Shown here piece by piece: positions 6,901 through 15,609 of a stretch of DNA of 64,000 nt. The notes under the pieces were generated by a model, which was not told where the DNA came from, searched no databases, and saw only the letters and a program-made list of their open reading frames with translations. Origin of the DNA: Clostridia bacterium (GTDB taxonomy: Bacteria > Bacillota > Clostridia > Christensenellales > CAG-138); assembly GCA_017525875.1 (NCBI GenBank), contig JAFXSG010000005.1, positions 1 through 64,000 on the forward strand, in the 5' to 3' direction. The position numbers were made by a program, and so were the translations under genes. Numbering within the stretch: the first letter of the stretch is position 1; every line of letters begins with the position of its first letter.

Positions 6901-8316
6901 ATGAGAGCAAAACGCAGCCTTTTAAGCGCAATCCTAATACTGCTTGCCTTTGCCCTTGCGCTCGCGCCCTGCCTTCCCGCCCGGGCCGCCGGCGGGTACA
7001 GCTCCGCATACAGTGCGGTGCTCAATCACCTGCAGTCCGGCTCCGCGCCGCAGTTCGGTTCGATAGGCGGCGAATGGAAGGTCATCGCCCTCGCAAGGAG
7101 CGGCCGCATCACTCCCCAGAGCAGCTACGCCGGGGACTATTACACACGCATCGAACAGATGGCCGCGTCGAACGGCTCGAACGTTCTCGACCCGAACCGA
7201 TCCACGGACAACTCCCGTCTGATCCTAGCGCTGACCGCGATCGGCAGGGACGCACGGGACGTTGCCGGGTATGATCTCACCGCCCCGCTCTCCGATCTCA
7301 GCTACGTCAAGCGCCAGGGCGTGAACGGCGCCGTCTTCGCGCTGCTCGCGCTCGATTGCAATTCCGCATACGGAATGGATCAGGCAAAGCAGGCCTGCGT
7401 CGACTTTATCCTCTCCCGTGAGATCGCGGGCGGCGGCTGGGCGCTTGCGGGAGCGAACCCCGACCCGGACGTCACCTCGATGGCGATCACAGCGCTTTCA
7501 CGCCAAAGCGGCGCTTCCGCGGCCGTGGGCCGCGGCATAGACGCCCTATCCCGCATCCAGAACGAGGACGGAGGTTTCTCCTCGATGGGAACGGCGAACT
7601 GCGAAAGCTGCGCCCAGGTGCTGCTTGCGCTCGCATCCGCGGGCGTGAACGGCGCTTCGGACAGCCGCTTCGTTAAGAGCGGCGGCTCCGTTCTCGACGC
7701 GCTGCTCCGCTATTTCACCGGCAGCGGCTTTGCGCACACGGCGGGCGGCGGCGTCAACGCGATGGCGAGCGAGCAGGCGGCCTACTGCCTCTGCGGCTAC
7801 GACCGCTTAATGCACGGCCGCGATCCGCTTTTCAACATGAACGACGTGAGCTTTATAAACAGCTCGCCTACCCCCGTGCCGACCGCGGCGCCGACGGCAA
7901 CGCCGAGACCTACGCCCACGCCAACGCCGAAGCCCACAGCGACCCCCGCGCCGACGGCGGTACCTACGGCCGCACCGACCGAAGCTCCGACGGAGTCGGC
8001 GGAGATCGAGCCGCCCTCCGAAGAGCCCACGGGAGCGTCGACGGAAGCGCCGGCGACTCCCGCAGCGCCTATCACTCCCTTTGAAGAGCCCACGGAGGAC
8101 GCGGAGCCGACGGCAGTGCCCGAAGTGCCTACCGAAACGCCTGCCGAAACTCCCGCGCCCACGCCCGAAACGACGTATTATCCGCCCACGGACGGGGACG
8201 GCATGTACCACCGCCCGAACCGTGCGCCGTACTATATCGCGGGCGCAGCCCTGCTGCTCGGCTCGGCGGCAGCGGCGTTCATCCTGATCAGGAAGCATAA
8301 AAACACACGAAAATGA
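6901..8316 (+). CDS. Membrane-anchored alpha/alpha-toroid protein (intrinsic-factor N-domain-like)
   Basis: This 471-residue protein has a signal peptide (to about residue 30, ending PARAAG), then a helical domain (about 35-310) with repeats of prenyltransferase/terpene-cyclase toroid type (VTSMAITALSRQ, IDALSRIQNEDGGFSSMG, CAQVLLALASAG). A Pro/Thr-rich stalk follows (about 318-435), then one membrane helix (about 443-463) and a basic tail. The same toroid fold forms the N-terminal domain of animal cobalamin carriers. The ATG lies 5 bases after a terminator and has no Shine-Dalgarno site. The 4-base overlap with the next gene and the operon context suggest an outward-facing B12 receptor; this is inference. 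Confidence 0.72.
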   Translation: MRAKRSLLSAILILLAFALALAPCLPARAAGGYSSAYSAVLNHLQSGSAPQFGSIGGEWKVIALARSGRITPQSSYAGDYYTRIEQMAASNGSNVLDPNRSTDNSRLILALTAIGRDARDVAGYDLTAPLSDLSYVKRQGVNGAVFALLALDCNSAYGMDQAKQACVDFILSREIAGGGWALAGANPDPDVTSMAITALSRQSGASAAVGRGIDALSRIQNEDGGFSSMGTANCESCAQVLLALASAGVNGASDSRFVKSGGSVLDALLRYFTGSGFAHTAGGGVNAMASEQAAYCLCGYDRLMHGRDPLFNMNDVSFINSSPTPVPTAAPTATPRPTPTPTPKPTATPAPTAVPTAAPTEAPTESAEIEPPSEEPTGASTEAPATPAAPITPFEEPTEDAEPTAVPEVPTETPAETPAPTPETTYYPPTDGDGMYHRPNRAPYYIAGAALLLGSAAAAFILIRKHKNTRK

Positions 8317-8834
8317 AACCGTTTTTCAACATAACGATCAAAGTGTTCGTCCGCGCCGGCGCGCTGCTGCTCGCCTGCCTGCTGCTCGTTTTCGCCGCCT
8401 GTGCCGCGCCGAAGCCCGCCGAGGGCAAGCTCCGGTGCACGCTCGAGATCGAGTGCAAGACGATCCTCGACAATATGGACGACTTAAACGCGGACAAGCT
8501 CGAGGTCCTGCCCGAGGACGGCGTGCTGCTCAAAAAATGCACGGTGTATTTCGATGAGGGCGACAGCGTGTACGACATGCTCGTGCGCGAGACCCGCGCG
8601 CGCGGCATCCACATGGAAGCCAGCTACACCCCGGTCTATGAAAGCGCGTATATCGAAGGCATAGGCAATCTCTATGAATTCGACTGCGGCGAGGGCAGCG
8701 GCTGGATGTACAGCGTGAACGGCGAGTTCCCGAACTACGGAACGAGCAAATACGAGCTTCACGACGGCGATGAGGTAGCGTTCCGCTACACCTGCGATTT
8801 TGGAGCCGACGTCGGCGGGCTGATGGGCAGCTGA
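8313..8834 (+). CDS. DUF4430 lipoprotein (transcobalamin C-domain-like)
   Basis: This 173-residue protein has a signal peptide and the lipobox VFAAC. The mature part carries DUF4430 hallmarks: DEGDSVYDMLVRETRARGI and GSGWMYSVNGEFPNYG followed by LHDGDEVAFRYT. The start overlaps the toroid gene by 4 bases (ATGA), so translation is coupled. In animal carriers, cobalamin is held between a toroid and a domain of this type. Here they are on separate anchored proteins encoded side by side. Confidence 0.8.
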   Translation: MKPFFNITIKVFVRAGALLLACLLLVFAACAAPKPAEGKLRCTLEIECKTILDNMDDLNADKLEVLPEDGVLLKKCTVYFDEGDSVYDMLVRETRARGIHMEASYTPVYESAYIEGIGNLYEFDCGEGSGWMYSVNGEFPNYGTSKYELHDGDEVAFRYTCDFGADVGGLMGS

Positions 8835-8859
8835 AGCGGGGCTCTCCCCGTTTGATGAT

Positions 8860-9768
8860 TTGAAGGATACCGAACTCAACAACCGATCCGCATTCAGCGC
8901 GGTGCATCCCGTGGCCGCGCTGCTTTTCTTTGCGTTCGCACTCGTGATGCCGATGCTGCTTTTACACCCCGTACTGCTCGGCATTTCGTTCGCGGCGGCG
9001 GTCGTATGGTCGTTCCTGCTCCGCGGGAAAAAGCAGCTCGGCTTTTTGCTCAAATTCGTGCTGCCCGTGATGCTGCTCTCGGCCCTTTTGAACCCGGTAT
9101 TCAACCACGCGGGCGTGACGGTGCTGTTCTACCTGCGCTACAACCCCGTAACGCTGGAGGCCGTGCTCTACGGCCTCGCCTCCGCGCTGATGCTCGGGGC
9201 GGTCATCACCTGGTTCACCTGCTTCAACGCGATATTCACGAGCGATAAGCTCATTTATCTCACCGGGCGGCTGATGCCGTCCCTCGCTCTCGTCATATCC
9301 ATGGCGCTCCGCTTCGTGCCGCTGTTCACTCGGCAGGCAAAGCGCATCGCTCTCGCACGGCGCGGCGCGGGTATGGGCACGACCGGCGGGAACGTCATCG
9401 AGCGGGCGAAGAACGGGCTTTCTATCCTATCGGCACTCATCACCTGGTCGCTCGAAAGCTCTGTCACCACGGCGGATTCCATGCGCGCACGCGGCTACGG
9501 GCTGCACCCGCGCACGAGCTTTTCAAACTACCGCTTCGACGGGCGGGACGCGGCTATACTTCTCTTCACCGCGCTCGGCGCGGGCTGTTCCGGCCTCGCC
9601 GCCGGCTTCGGCGCGGCGTCCGTCCGCTTCTTCCCCTCCTATAAAATAAACGCATGCTCCCCGCTGTTCATCCTGTACGCTGTGCTTTACGCGGCAGTGC
9701 TCCTGCTGCCTGCCGCGCTCGAACTCTACGAGGCTCACAAATGGCATTCATCGATATCAAAGATCTGA
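8860..9768 (+). CDS. ecfT: ECF transporter transmembrane component EcfT
   Basis: This 302-residue polytopic membrane protein has a hydrophobic N-terminal half, a coupling region with RRGAGMGTTGG, and the EcfT signature ADSMRARGYG, where the Ala-Arg-Gly motif contacts the ATPases. The start is TTG at 8860; no good ribosome site is seen. It links the S component to the ATPase dimer in energy-coupling-factor vitamin transporters. It overlaps the next gene by 28 bases. Confidence 0.88.
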   Translation: MKDTELNNRSAFSAVHPVAALLFFAFALVMPMLLLHPVLLGISFAAAVVWSFLLRGKKQLGFLLKFVLPVMLLSALLNPVFNHAGVTVLFYLRYNPVTLEAVLYGLASALMLGAVITWFTCFNAIFTSDKLIYLTGRLMPSLALVISMALRFVPLFTRQAKRIALARRGAGMGTTGGNVIERAKNGLSILSALITWSLESSVTTADSMRARGYGLHPRTSFSNYRFDGRDAAILLFTALGAGCSGLAAGFGAASVRFFPSYKINACSPLFILYAVLYAAVLLLPAALELYEAHKWHSSISKI

Positions 9769-11402
9769 GTTTCACCTATCCGGAGGCGAAGTCCCCCGCC
9801 CTTTCGCACGTTGACCTCTCGATCGGAGAGGGCGAGTTCGTGCTGGTCGCGGGGCCTTCGGGCTGCGGCAAATCGACGCTGCTCAAGCATCTCAAGCCCT
9901 CGCTCGCCCCGTTCGGGACCGTGAGCGGCAGCGTAAAGTTTATGGGCAGACCGGTGGATGAGCTCGATCTTCGCCGCGAAAGCCGCGAGATCGGCTTCGT
10001 GATGCAGGACCCGGAGATGCAGATCGTGACGGACAAGGTCTGGCACGAGCTGGCGTTCGGGCTTGAAAGCCTCGGCACCGGCGTGACCGAGATGCGCGTG
10101 CGCATCGCGGAGACCGCCAATTTCTTCGGCATCGGCAAATGGATGGAGAGCGATTGCGCGAGCCTCTCCGGCGGGCAGAAGCAGCTGCTTCTGCTTGCCG
10201 CCGTGACCGCAATGCAGCCCAGATTGCTGCTGCTTGACGAACCGACCTCCCAGCTCGATCCGGTCGCTGCCTCGGAGTTTTTCGACACTTTGAGGCGCAT
10301 CAATCAGGAGCTCGGCACCACGGTCATCGTCACCGAGCACCGCACCGAAGGCCTGTTCCCGATCGCGGACCGCGTCGTTTTCATGCGGGAGGGCGGCGTC
10401 GTGTTCTCCGGCACACCGCGCGAGGCGGCGTCGCTCATAGAAAAGGACCCCTCCTTCACCGCCGTACTGCCCGCCGCGATGACCGTTTTCGCAAAGACCC
10501 GCGGGCAGGAGCCGCTTTCATCCTCCCCGCTGACCGTCCGCGAGGGCATGCAGTACCTTAAAGCAAGGCTCGGGGGCGAAAGATTGAGCATCCCCTCCCC
10601 GGCGCCTCAGAAGCACGAAAAGAAACAGCCCGTGATCGCGATGCGCGGCGCGTGGTTCCGCTATTCGAAGAACGGCGCGGACATCCTCAAGGGGACGGAC
10701 CTTGACGTCCTCCCCGGCGAGCTGCTTGCCGTGATCGGCGGTAACGGCGAGGGCAAGACCACCGCGCTCATGGCCGCGAGCGGCATGTATAAGCCTTACC
10801 GCGGCAAGGTGCTTTTGAACGGAAAGCCCATCTCATCCGTCCCGGAAGGCGAGCGCTACGGCAAAACGATCGGCGTGCTGCTGCAGAATCCGCTGCTCGG
10901 CTTCACCCGTGACAGCATCCGCGAGGAGCTCGAGGCCGTGCGCAAAAGGTTCAGATTATCCGAGGAAAGAGTGGCCGAGGTCGTCGAACTGATGGAGCTT
11001 TCGCCCATCCTCGACAGCAATCCGTACGACGTCAGCGGCGGCGAGGTGCAGCGCGCGGCGATAGCGAAGCTACTGCTTCCCTCCCCCTCCGTGCTGTTTC
11101 TCGACGAGGCCACGAAGGGCATGGACGCCTTCTTCAAGCTGCGCTTCGGCGCGCTCCTAAGAAAACTGACCGCGCTCGGGACGGCAATAGTGCTCGTTTC
11201 ACACGACATAGAGTTCTGCGCGGAATACGCGGACCGCGTGGCGATGTTCGCTCTGGGCGGCGTGATCGCGGAGGGCAGCCCGAGGACGGTGCTCGGCGGG
11301 AACAGCTTCTACACCACCGCGGCGGCGCGCATCGCGCGGGGAAGCATCGAGAACGTGCTTACGGCGGAGGATATCGTCTCCCTGATAGAGAAAAAAGCTT
11401 GA
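9741..11402 (+). CDS. ecfA: Fused ECF transporter ATPase (EcfA-EcfA')
   Basis: This 553-residue protein has two ABC ATPase domains in one chain. The first has Walker A GPSGCGKST (about residue 38), signature LSGGQKQ and Walker B LLLLDEPTSQLD. The second has Walker A GGNGEGKTT, a variant signature VSGGEVQRA and Walker B VLFLDEATKGMD. Each keeps a C-terminal histidine switch (TEHRTEG and VSHDIEF). ATG at 9741 is chosen over an upstream in-frame Met because it starts the first beta strand and has GAGG 8 bases before it. It should power B12 import together with EcfT. Confidence 0.9.
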   Translation: MAFIDIKDLSFTYPEAKSPALSHVDLSIGEGEFVLVAGPSGCGKSTLLKHLKPSLAPFGTVSGSVKFMGRPVDELDLRRESREIGFVMQDPEMQIVTDKVWHELAFGLESLGTGVTEMRVRIAETANFFGIGKWMESDCASLSGGQKQLLLLAAVTAMQPRLLLLDEPTSQLDPVAASEFFDTLRRINQELGTTVIVTEHRTEGLFPIADRVVFMREGGVVFSGTPREAASLIEKDPSFTAVLPAAMTVFAKTRGQEPLSSSPLTVREGMQYLKARLGGERLSIPSPAPQKHEKKQPVIAMRGAWFRYSKNGADILKGTDLDVLPGELLAVIGGNGEGKTTALMAASGMYKPYRGKVLLNGKPISSVPEGERYGKTIGVLLQNPLLGFTRDSIREELEAVRKRFRLSEERVAEVVELMELSPILDSNPYDVSGGEVQRAAIAKLLLPSPSVLFLDEATKGMDAFFKLRFGALLRKLTALGTAIVLVSHDIEFCAEYADRVAMFALGGVIAEGSPRTVLGGNSFYTTAAARIARGSIENVLTAEDIVSLIEKKA

Positions 11403-12157
11403 GTTACGAACAGGCACAACCGGATATTTCGCCCGTGAGCAGGCGGGAAGAGGGGCGCAGGAAGCTCAGGCGGCTCGTCTTTGCCGTGTGCGTGCTGGTG
11501 TTCGTTCCGTCCGTGATCGCGATCGGGCTCTCCGCTTGGGAGGACCGGAAATACTATCTCGTTTCCGCGCTGATCATCCTCGTGTCCGCACTGCCGTTCT
11601 TCATCGCGTTTGAAAAGCGCCGCCCGCTCGCGCGGGAGCTGACGCTGATCGCGGTCATGACGGCGCTCGGCGTTGCGGGGCGCGCTGCTTTCTATATGCT
11701 GCCCCAGTTCAAGCCCATCGCGGCCATCGTCATCGTGGCGGGCTGCGCGTTCGGGTGCGAGGCGGGCTTCATCGTTGGCGCGCTCACGATCTTCGTTTCC
11801 AACATGTTCTTCGGCCAGGGGCCGTGGACGCCGTGGCAGATGTTCGCGCTCGGGCTCGTGGGCTTTTTCGCGGGACTCATCTTCCGCGGGGAGATCAAAA
11901 CGAAGCTCCGTCTGTTCCTCCTCTGCCTGTACGGCGCCGTTTCCGTGCTCGTCGTCTACGGCGGTATCGTGGACACCTCGTTCGTGTTCACCTCGGCGCA
12001 GGAGGTCACGGCCGCGAGCTTCCTTGCGGCATACGCCTCCGGCTTCGTCTTTAACCTGATCTTCGCCGGGGCGACGGTGCTGTTTTTGCTGATACTCGCA
12101 AAGCCATTATTGAATAAATTAAGCCGAATAAAGAAAAAACACGGCGTGTTCAGGTGA
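11399..12157 (+). CDS. ECF transporter S component, probably for cobalamin
   Basis: This 252-residue membrane protein starts at TTG, overlapping the ATPase stop by 4 bases. It has about eight hydrophobic segments and the S-component stretch SNMFFGQGPWTPWQMFALG with a preceding ELTLIAVMTALGVAGRAAF. This resembles the CbrT/CblT group tied to cobalamin. The riboswitch supports B12 as substrate, but the sequence alone does not prove it. It is the last gene of the operon. Confidence 0.8.
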   Translation: MSYEQAQPDISPVSRREEGRRKLRRLVFAVCVLVFVPSVIAIGLSAWEDRKYYLVSALIILVSALPFFIAFEKRRPLARELTLIAVMTALGVAGRAAFYMLPQFKPIAAIVIVAGCAFGCEAGFIVGALTIFVSNMFFGQGPWTPWQMFALGLVGFFAGLIFRGEIKTKLRLFLLCLYGAVSVLVVYGGIVDTSFVFTSAQEVTAASFLAAYASGFVFNLIFAGATVLFLLILAKPLLNKLSRIKKKHGVFR

Positions 12158-12167
12158 ACACCGTGCA

Positions 12168-12201
12168 TGAAAAAAGCCGGGTGCTTCGCGCTCCCGGCTT
12201 T
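12168..12201. terminator. Terminator shared by convergent genes
   Basis: The stem AGCCGGG...CCCGGCT is flanked by A6 on the left and TTTC on the right. It serves the minus-strand gene best, where six T follow. A second palindrome (CACGGCGTGTTC / GAACACCGTG) overlaps the S-component stop. Confidence 0.8.
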
Positions 12202-12216
12202 CATTATGTCGTTCCG

Positions 12217-13053
12217 TCAATCGGGCGTATCGAGGCCCTCCGCGGCAATGATCTTCTCCGCGGTCAGCTCGGGATCGACCGACCAGTACAGGTACATACC
12301 GTATTCGTCCGAAACGGGGAAATCGCGGATCTGCTCCGCGGTCAGATAGCCGTTGATGGCATGCTCACCGTCGTATTCGACGAGCAGTCCCTTCTTTTTG
12401 AGCCTTTCGGCCTCGGCACTGAGGATCTTGCCGTAAGCTTCCTTCAGGACCTCATCCCAGCGGGCGACCGCATCGTCATACGCCTGCTGATCCTCCTCGG
12501 ATGCAGTCTTTCTCCAATGATCCTCGAACAATATCTCAACGTACTCCGGATACTTGCAGTACCTGTGGCACTCCTCTGTCCCCCACTCCATTCCCGTCTC
12601 ATCACACCAGATACAGTACGCGACGTATCTTTCCCTGATCGGTTCTGCGAGCGAAGCATTTGCGATCCTGTCGTGAAAGCGCTTAGCTGTTTCATAGTCA
12701 TTTACGCTGATCTTGACGGCGAACAGGCTCCCGTCCTCCGCGGCCCGATCGAGGATCTCATCCGTGAACGCGCCCAGCCATTCGACGGTGCGCGGGCTCG
12801 GTTCGGCGTTGTCGTTCCAGCTAACGCTGCCGCCGTAGAGTATTGTTTTACCGAGCAGCGGATCCGCCGTCGGCGCGGTAGTGGGTTCGTCAGTTTCCGG
12901 CAGCGTTGTCTGCTCCGGCAGTACAGTATTCATACCGTTATCATCGGTTTGTTCTTCGATAATCTCATTGCATGACGTTGCCATCGCAAATGCCGTACAG
13001 AGTGCAAAGCATAAGCATACGGTAATGAGTCGTATTGAAAACCTGTTTCGCAT
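12217..13053 (-). CDS. Predicted lipoprotein related to the anti-sigma protein at 30035
   Basis: This 278-residue protein has AAGGAGG 6 bases before the ATG, a signal peptide and the lipobox AMATSC. A Thr/Pro/Glu linker (about 40-65) precedes a helical, charged domain. Its end, ERLKKKGLL...GYLTAEQIRDFPVSDEYGM, resembles the end of the 30035-31066 protein (ELQRLKDLGYI...GLLTYDQLVGFPPDSEYAY). The two are therefore likely paralogues sharing an extracytoplasmic domain. No function is known. No sigma gene is adjacent here. Confidence 0.72.
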   Translation of the reverse strand: MRNRFSIRLITVCLCFALCTAFAMATSCNEIIEEQTDDNGMNTVLPEQTTLPETDEPTTAPTADPLLGKTILYGGSVSWNDNAEPSPRTVEWLGAFTDEILDRAAEDGSLFAVKISVNDYETAKRFHDRIANASLAEPIRERYVAYCIWCDETGMEWGTEECHRYCKYPEYVEILFEDHWRKTASEEDQQAYDDAVARWDEVLKEAYGKILSAEAERLKKKGLLVEYDGEHAINGYLTAEQIRDFPVSDEYGMYLYWSVDPELTAEKIIAAEGLDTPD

Positions 13054-13592
13054 AATGATCCTCCTTTTGTTTTTAGCTGTAGATTTTTGAACTCAAGAGG
13101 CCAAAATGCTTCACCAAACAGCAACTCCGACATATTCCTTTGTGGAGTCACTGCTTCCGTTTCTCGTGATTGGTAAGTCTATTTTTATAAATCCTTGTAA
13201 TACATTGTACTGCGAGTCAGTGCCGCTGTCAATCTTGTCACGGGAGCAGTCCGTTTACCCATCCACCCGAACCATGCCGCTACAAGCGTTCTTTTTCACC
13301 TCCTAATTATATAACAATCGAAACTGCAATTTGGGGACAAGCTCTTAAAAATATATTTTCGAGAGCCATTTGAGATCCTCCGCGAGCGACGGGCCGGTTT
13401 GTTGTAATATCGGCCATCACACCGGATCGCGCTTTGATCGCAGGCCCCTATATATAAACCAGTTGAAAAGCACATTTTCTGACATAGTTTGCAGCAAAAT
13501 CGAAAATATACTTTTTCAAACAGGCTTTTTATGCAAAACGGCCGCGGTTTTCCGTTCCCGCAGCCGATTTTCCGTTTTGCCGATGTTAGGTT
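13054..13592. other. 540-bp AT-rich intergenic region
   Basis: No convincing gene is seen; the short frames have no ribosome sites or protein-like composition. The base composition is AT-richer than its neighbours. Near 13534-13582, GCAAAACGG and CCGTTTTGC can pair and may end sigH transcription on the minus strand. Confidence 0.5.
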
Positions 13593-14228
13593 TTATTCCT
13601 CCTCCGTGAGGAGCGCGGAGAGCTTCTTTCGCACCCTCTGCAGGGCGTTGTCGACCGCCTTCGGGCTCCTTTGGAGCTCCTCCGCGATGCGCTTGTAGCT
13701 CATGCCGTTCAAAGCCCGGGTGAGCGCCTGCATCTCGAGCTCCGTCAGCCTTGCGGTGAGGCGCTGAGTGAAGTCCTGCTCCCGCTCCCGCTTGATCGCA
13801 AGCTCCTCCGGATTGACCGCGGAGGGGATGTTCAGCCTTTCCCCGAAGGTATCGGAATCCTTGTCGCTTGAATCGATCGGTTTGTCGAGCGATAAGGAAT
13901 CATTGAGCGGGTTGTGCTTTTTCCTTGCGGCGCGCTTGATCGCGGCGAAGACGTTGTTGGTGATGCATACGTCCGCATAGGCGCGGAAGCCGACGCCCCG
14001 CTCCGCGTCGAAATCGCGTATCGCGCTGCACAGACCGATGGACCCCTCCTGAACGAGGTCCTCGTTTTCCGCGCCGATCATGAAATACGGGAAGCTGCGC
14101 CTTTCGACGAGCGGCATGAAGCGGCCCACGAGCAAGCGCTCCGCCTCCGTGTCGCCGCCCTGCGCGAGAAAAACGAGCTGTTCGTCGCTCATGGCGCCGT
14201 AATTCGGTTCGGGTCCCTCTCCGGTCAT
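13593..14228 (-). CDS. sigH: RNA polymerase sigma factor SigH (Spo0H type)
   Basis: This 211-residue protein has sigma-70 region 2 (EDLVQEGSIGLCSAIRDFD...GVGFRAYADVCITNNV) and region 4 (LTELEMQALTRALNGMSYKRIAEELQRSPKAVDNALQRVRKKL). Length, motif order and position after mrnC-rlmB match SigH, which directs transition-phase and early sporulation genes. Its ATG overlaps the rlmB stop by 4 bases. An internal ATG (MSDEQLVFLAQ, about 14192) is an alternative start. Confidence 0.92.
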   Translation of the reverse strand: MTGEGPEPNYGAMSDEQLVFLAQGGDTEAERLLVGRFMPLVERRSFPYFMIGAENEDLVQEGSIGLCSAIRDFDAERGVGFRAYADVCITNNVFAAIKRAARKKHNPLNDSLSLDKPIDSSDKDSDTFGERLNIPSAVNPEELAIKREREQDFTQRLTARLTELEMQALTRALNGMSYKRIAEELQRSPKAVDNALQRVRKKLSALLTEEE

Positions 14229-15586
14229 TCGCTGATTCCGTCCTGCCTGTTCTTTTCAAACATGATTATCGCCGCCGCGACCGCCGCGTTCAGCGAATCG
14301 ATGCTGCCCTTGAGGGGGATCGAGACGAGGAAATCGCATTTTTCGCGAACGAGCTTCGAGAGCCCGTCGCCCTCGCCGCCGACGACAAGCGCGAAAGCGC
14401 CCTTCATATCGGTCTCGTGCATGCTCCTGCCGGCCATATCCGCGCCGGCGATCCAGAGCCCCGCGGCCTTGAGCTGCTCCATCGCGGAAACGATGTTCAC
14501 GACCCTCGCGATGCGCATATGCTCCGCCGCGCCTGCGGAGGTCTTCACGACCGCCGCGGTGACGGGCGCGGAACGCCGCTTGGGGATCACGACGCCGTGC
14601 GCGCCGGCGCACTCCGCGCTCCTGATGATGGAGCCGAGGTTATGGGGATCCTCTATGCCGTCCAGCAGGATCACGAAGGGCTTTTCGCCCTTTTCCTCCG
14701 CGTAGGCGAGGATGTCCGAAATCTCCGAATACTCCACGCCGGGGATCTCCGCGACGATGCCCTGATGGTTGCCGCTCTTGCCGTCGTGGCCGAAGGGCAT
14801 GCAGAGTTCGTCCAGCTTATACCTGTCCACCTCGCGGATGATCAGATTGCGGTCCTTCGCAAGGCCGATGATCTCGCCGAGGGAGCCGTCGTGCTCCTTC
14901 GTGACGAGGATGCGGTCGATGCTCCTGCCGCTTTTGATCGCTTCCTTGACCGGGTTCCTGCCCATTATGATGTTCGGCAGCTCCTCGGGGGCCTGCTGAC
15001 GCTCCTCTGGCATTTCGCTCCTGCGGTCGAAATCGGGCCTGCGGTCGAATCTGCGCTCGCCGCGGTCGAAGCCGGGCTTGTCGCCGAACTTTCTTTCGCC
15101 GTAGGGCTTGCCGCCGAATTTGCGCTCGCTGCGGTCGAAGTTGGGCTTGCCCTCAAATTTCCTTTCGCCGTAGGGCTTGTCGCCGAATCTGCGCTCGCCG
15201 CGGTCGAAGCCGGGCTTGTCGCCGAACTTTCTTTCGCCGTAGGGCTTGTCGCCGAATTTGCGCTCGCCGCGGTCAAAGCCGGGCCTGTCGCCTAACTTTC
15301 TTTCGCCGTAGGGCTTGTCGCCGAAGGGCTTATCACCCCTGCGGTCGAAGTTGGGCTTATCGCCGAACTTTCTTTCGCCGTAGGGCTTGTCGCCGAATTT
15401 GCGCTCGCCGCGGTCGAAGTTGGGCTTATCGCCGAACTTTCTTTCGCCGTAGGGCTTGCTGCCAAAGGGCTTATCACCCCTGCGGTCGAAGCCGGGCTTG
15501 TCCCCGAATTTGCCGCCGAAGGGCTTGCCGTCGAACTTGCCCCTGCCGCCCTGTTTCCTGCCGTTTTTGTTGTTGAAGTCTGCCAT
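14225..15586 (-). CDS. rlmB: 23S rRNA 2'-O-methyltransferase RlmB family, with a repeat-rich basic N-terminal tail
   Basis: This 453-residue protein has a C-terminal SpoU/TrmH methyltransferase (about 205-453): substrate-binding start NIIMGRNPVKEAIKSGRS, SAM-binding knot ILLDGIEDPHNLGSIIRSAE, VVGGEGDGLSKLV and SIPLKGSIDSLNAAVAAAI. This enzyme class methylates G2251 in 23S rRNA. The first 200 residues are unusual: about a dozen degenerate repeats of KPYGERKFGDKPGFDRGER. RlmB is normally about 245 residues. The tail is very basic and presumably disordered, as in RNA chaperones. It lies between mrnC and sigH. Confidence 0.9.
   Translation of the reverse strand: MADFNNKNGRKQGGRGKFDGKPFGGKFGDKPGFDRRGDKPFGSKPYGERKFGDKPNFDRGERKFGDKPYGERKFGDKPNFDRRGDKPFGDKPYGERKLGDRPGFDRGERKFGDKPYGERKFGDKPGFDRGERRFGDKPYGERKFEGKPNFDRSERKFGGKPYGERKFGDKPGFDRGERRFDRRPDFDRRSEMPEERQQAPEELPNIIMGRNPVKEAIKSGRSIDRILVTKEHDGSLGEIIGLAKDRNLIIREVDRYKLDELCMPFGHDGKSGNHQGIVAEIPGVEYSEISDILAYAEEKGEKPFVILLDGIEDPHNLGSIIRSAECAGAHGVVIPKRRSAPVTAAVVKTSAGAAEHMRIARVVNIVSAMEQLKAAGLWIAGADMAGRSMHETDMKGAFALVVGGEGDGLSKLVREKCDFLVSIPLKGSIDSLNAAVAAAIIMFEKNRQDGISE
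15030..15530. repeat. Coding tandem repeat in rlmB
   Basis: About 500 bp of imperfect repeats, with unit motifs CTTTCTTTCGCCGTAGGGCT and TTGCGCTCGCCGCGGTCGAA alternating on the + strand. The period varies between about 36 and 66 bases, which should favour slippage or recombination. Confidence 0.85.
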
Positions 15587-15609
15587 TATGTTATTACCCT
15601 TTCAAAAGA

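Noticed and set aside
12154-12975. 273-codon plus-strand frame opposite the lipoprotein gene
   Set aside because: Antisense shadow of 12217-13053, which has a clear ribosome site, signal peptide and lipobox.
13106-13306. 66-codon frame in the AT-rich intergenic region
   Set aside because: No ribosome site, no recognisable protein features and no neighbour in line.
15003-15540. Regular direct repeats that could suggest a CRISPR array
   Set aside because: The repeats are in frame with rlmB, encode a consistent amino-acid repeat, and have no unique spacers.
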